From the NCBI GenBank assembly GCA_030917205.1, contig JAUPVE010000009.1:1-12373 (forward strand): a DNA stretch of 12,373 nucleotides. The letters run 5' to 3'. The position numbers and the translations under genes were made by a program. This document shows positions 11,698 to 12,373 of this stretch, piece by piece. Source of the stretch: Patescibacteria group bacterium. GTDB lineage: Bacteria > Patescibacteriota > Patescibacteriia > UBA1558 > GWA2-36-10. Position 1 is the stretch's first letter. Each line of letters begins with the position of its first letter. Under the pieces are notes generated by a model. The model searched no databases. It had not been told where the DNA came from and saw nothing but the letters and a program-made list of their open reading frames with translations.

Positions 11698-12373
11698 ATG
11701 GCAAAAAAAATTAAAGTAGCAATCAATGGTTTTGGTCGAATTGGTCGAGCTTCATTCAAAATAATGCTCGACAGCTCAAAGTATGAAGTAGTAGCTATCA
11801 ATGATTTAGCTCCAGCGGAGAGTCTGGCCTATCTACTGAAGTATGACACTATGTATGGCCGTTATAATAAAAAAGTAGACTCCAAAGATAATAATATTAT
11901 CGTCAATGGCAAAAAGTATTTGGTGACAGCTGTGCCTGAGCCAGATAAATTGCCTTGGAAAAAACTAGGTGTCGATGTCGTGCTGGAGTGTACTGGTCGT
12001 TTTGTCAAAAGCGAGCAAGCCTCACTGCACATCAAAGCTGGTGCTAAAAAAGTGATTATTTCTGCTCCGGCCAAAGGCTCTGATGTTATGACTTATCTAT
12101 TAGGTGTCAATGAAGATAAATATAAGCAAGATCAAGTCCTTTCCAACGCCTCTTGTACTACCAATTGTATTGCCCCAGTTGCTCAAGTGATGGTGACAAA
12201 TTTTGGTGTTGAAAAAGCCATGATGACTACTATCCATTCCTATACTGCTGACCAGCATCTAGTCGATAGTCCACACAAAGATCCACGACGTGGTAGAACG
12301 GCAGCTCAAAACATTGTCCCTACTACTACGGGAGCAGCTATTGCTACCGGCCAAGTCATCCCAGAGATGGAAG
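11698..12373 (+). CDS. gap: Glyceraldehyde-3-phosphate dehydrogenase, 3' end beyond the window
   Basis: Glycolytic enzyme oxidising glyceraldehyde 3-phosphate to 1,3-bisphosphoglycerate with NAD. 225 codons are present of about 335 expected. Visible: the Rossmann loop N-G-F-G-R-I-G-R (10-17), I-N-D-L (34-37) with an Asp favouring NAD over NADP, S-N-A-S-C-T-T-N-C (149-157) with C153 as the catalytic nucleophile, T-T-I-H-S-Y-T (177-183) with H180 as the activating histidine, then D-P-R-R-G-R-T-A-A (195-203) and the phosphate-site T-T-T-G-A (209-213). The start is clear, with an A-rich but SD-less leader. Codon use is of the highly expressed core type. The 72-base gap to the ricT-like gene carries the terminator and promoter described above. 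Confidence 0.98.
   Translation, partial: MAKKIKVAINGFGRIGRASFKIMLDSSKYEVVAINDLAPAESLAYLLKYDTMYGRYNKKVDSKDNNIIVNGKKYLVTAVPEPDKLPWKKLGVDVVLECTGRFVKSEQASLHIKAGAKKVIISAPAKGSDVMTYLLGVNEDKYKQDQVLSNASCTTNCIAPVAQVMVTNFGVEKAMMTTIHSYTADQHLVDSPHKDPRRGRTAAQNIVPTTTGAAIATGQVIPEME

Overview
The window looks like a piece of a compact, AT-rich bacterial genome, most likely a Candidate Phyla Radiation (Patescibacteria) member. The reasons are the gene content (L31 with a long Lys/Ala tail, free-standing PEP-synthase-like domains, a DKNYY-domain membrane protein, helix-turn-helix-like repeats with an HPEWF motif), very short intergenic gaps, and few Shine-Dalgarno sequences. All ten complete genes stop with TAA or TAG, none with TGA, and none contains an in-frame TGA, so the standard bacterial code fits. 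The lineage call is recognition from memory, not a phylogeny.

Layout. Positions 1-163 hold the start of a GIY-YIG nuclease gene on the minus strand, cut by the window edge. Positions 264-623 (minus) are rpmE. A roughly 325-base divergent region carries a good sigma70-type promoter for rpmE and an extended -10 promoter for rpsB, followed by a 150-base structured leader. rpsB (950-1639) and tsf (1698-2474) form the classic translation operon and end at a strong terminator.

From 2547 to 8650 lies a four-gene co-directional block: a protein with a C-terminal phosphohistidine swivel domain, a histidine-phosphatase-superfamily protein, a separate ATP-grasp (PEP/pyruvate-binding) domain protein whose start overlaps the preceding gene by 8 bases, and a 912-residue SF2 helicase ending in six tandem repeats of exactly 66 residues. 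Together the first and third genes supply the domains of a rifampin-phosphotransferase-type dikinase, but split, in reversed order, and interleaved with a phosphatase. This is the best candidate for an undescribed system here. The block is bounded by two terminator-plus-promoter elements identical over 36 bases.

After it come a membrane-anchored DKNYY protein (8745-9965), a third copy of the same terminator type serving convergent genes, and a minus-strand SAM methyltransferase (10011-10595). The window closes with core genes again: a RicT/YaaT-type PSP1 protein (10747-11625) and the first two thirds of gap (11698 to the edge), whose promoter sits inside a terminator-like hairpin.

The picture is of core genes (rpmE, rpsB-tsf, ricT, gap) interrupted by an AT-richer accessory stretch of about 8 kb, with related terminator hairpins at the gene-block junctions.
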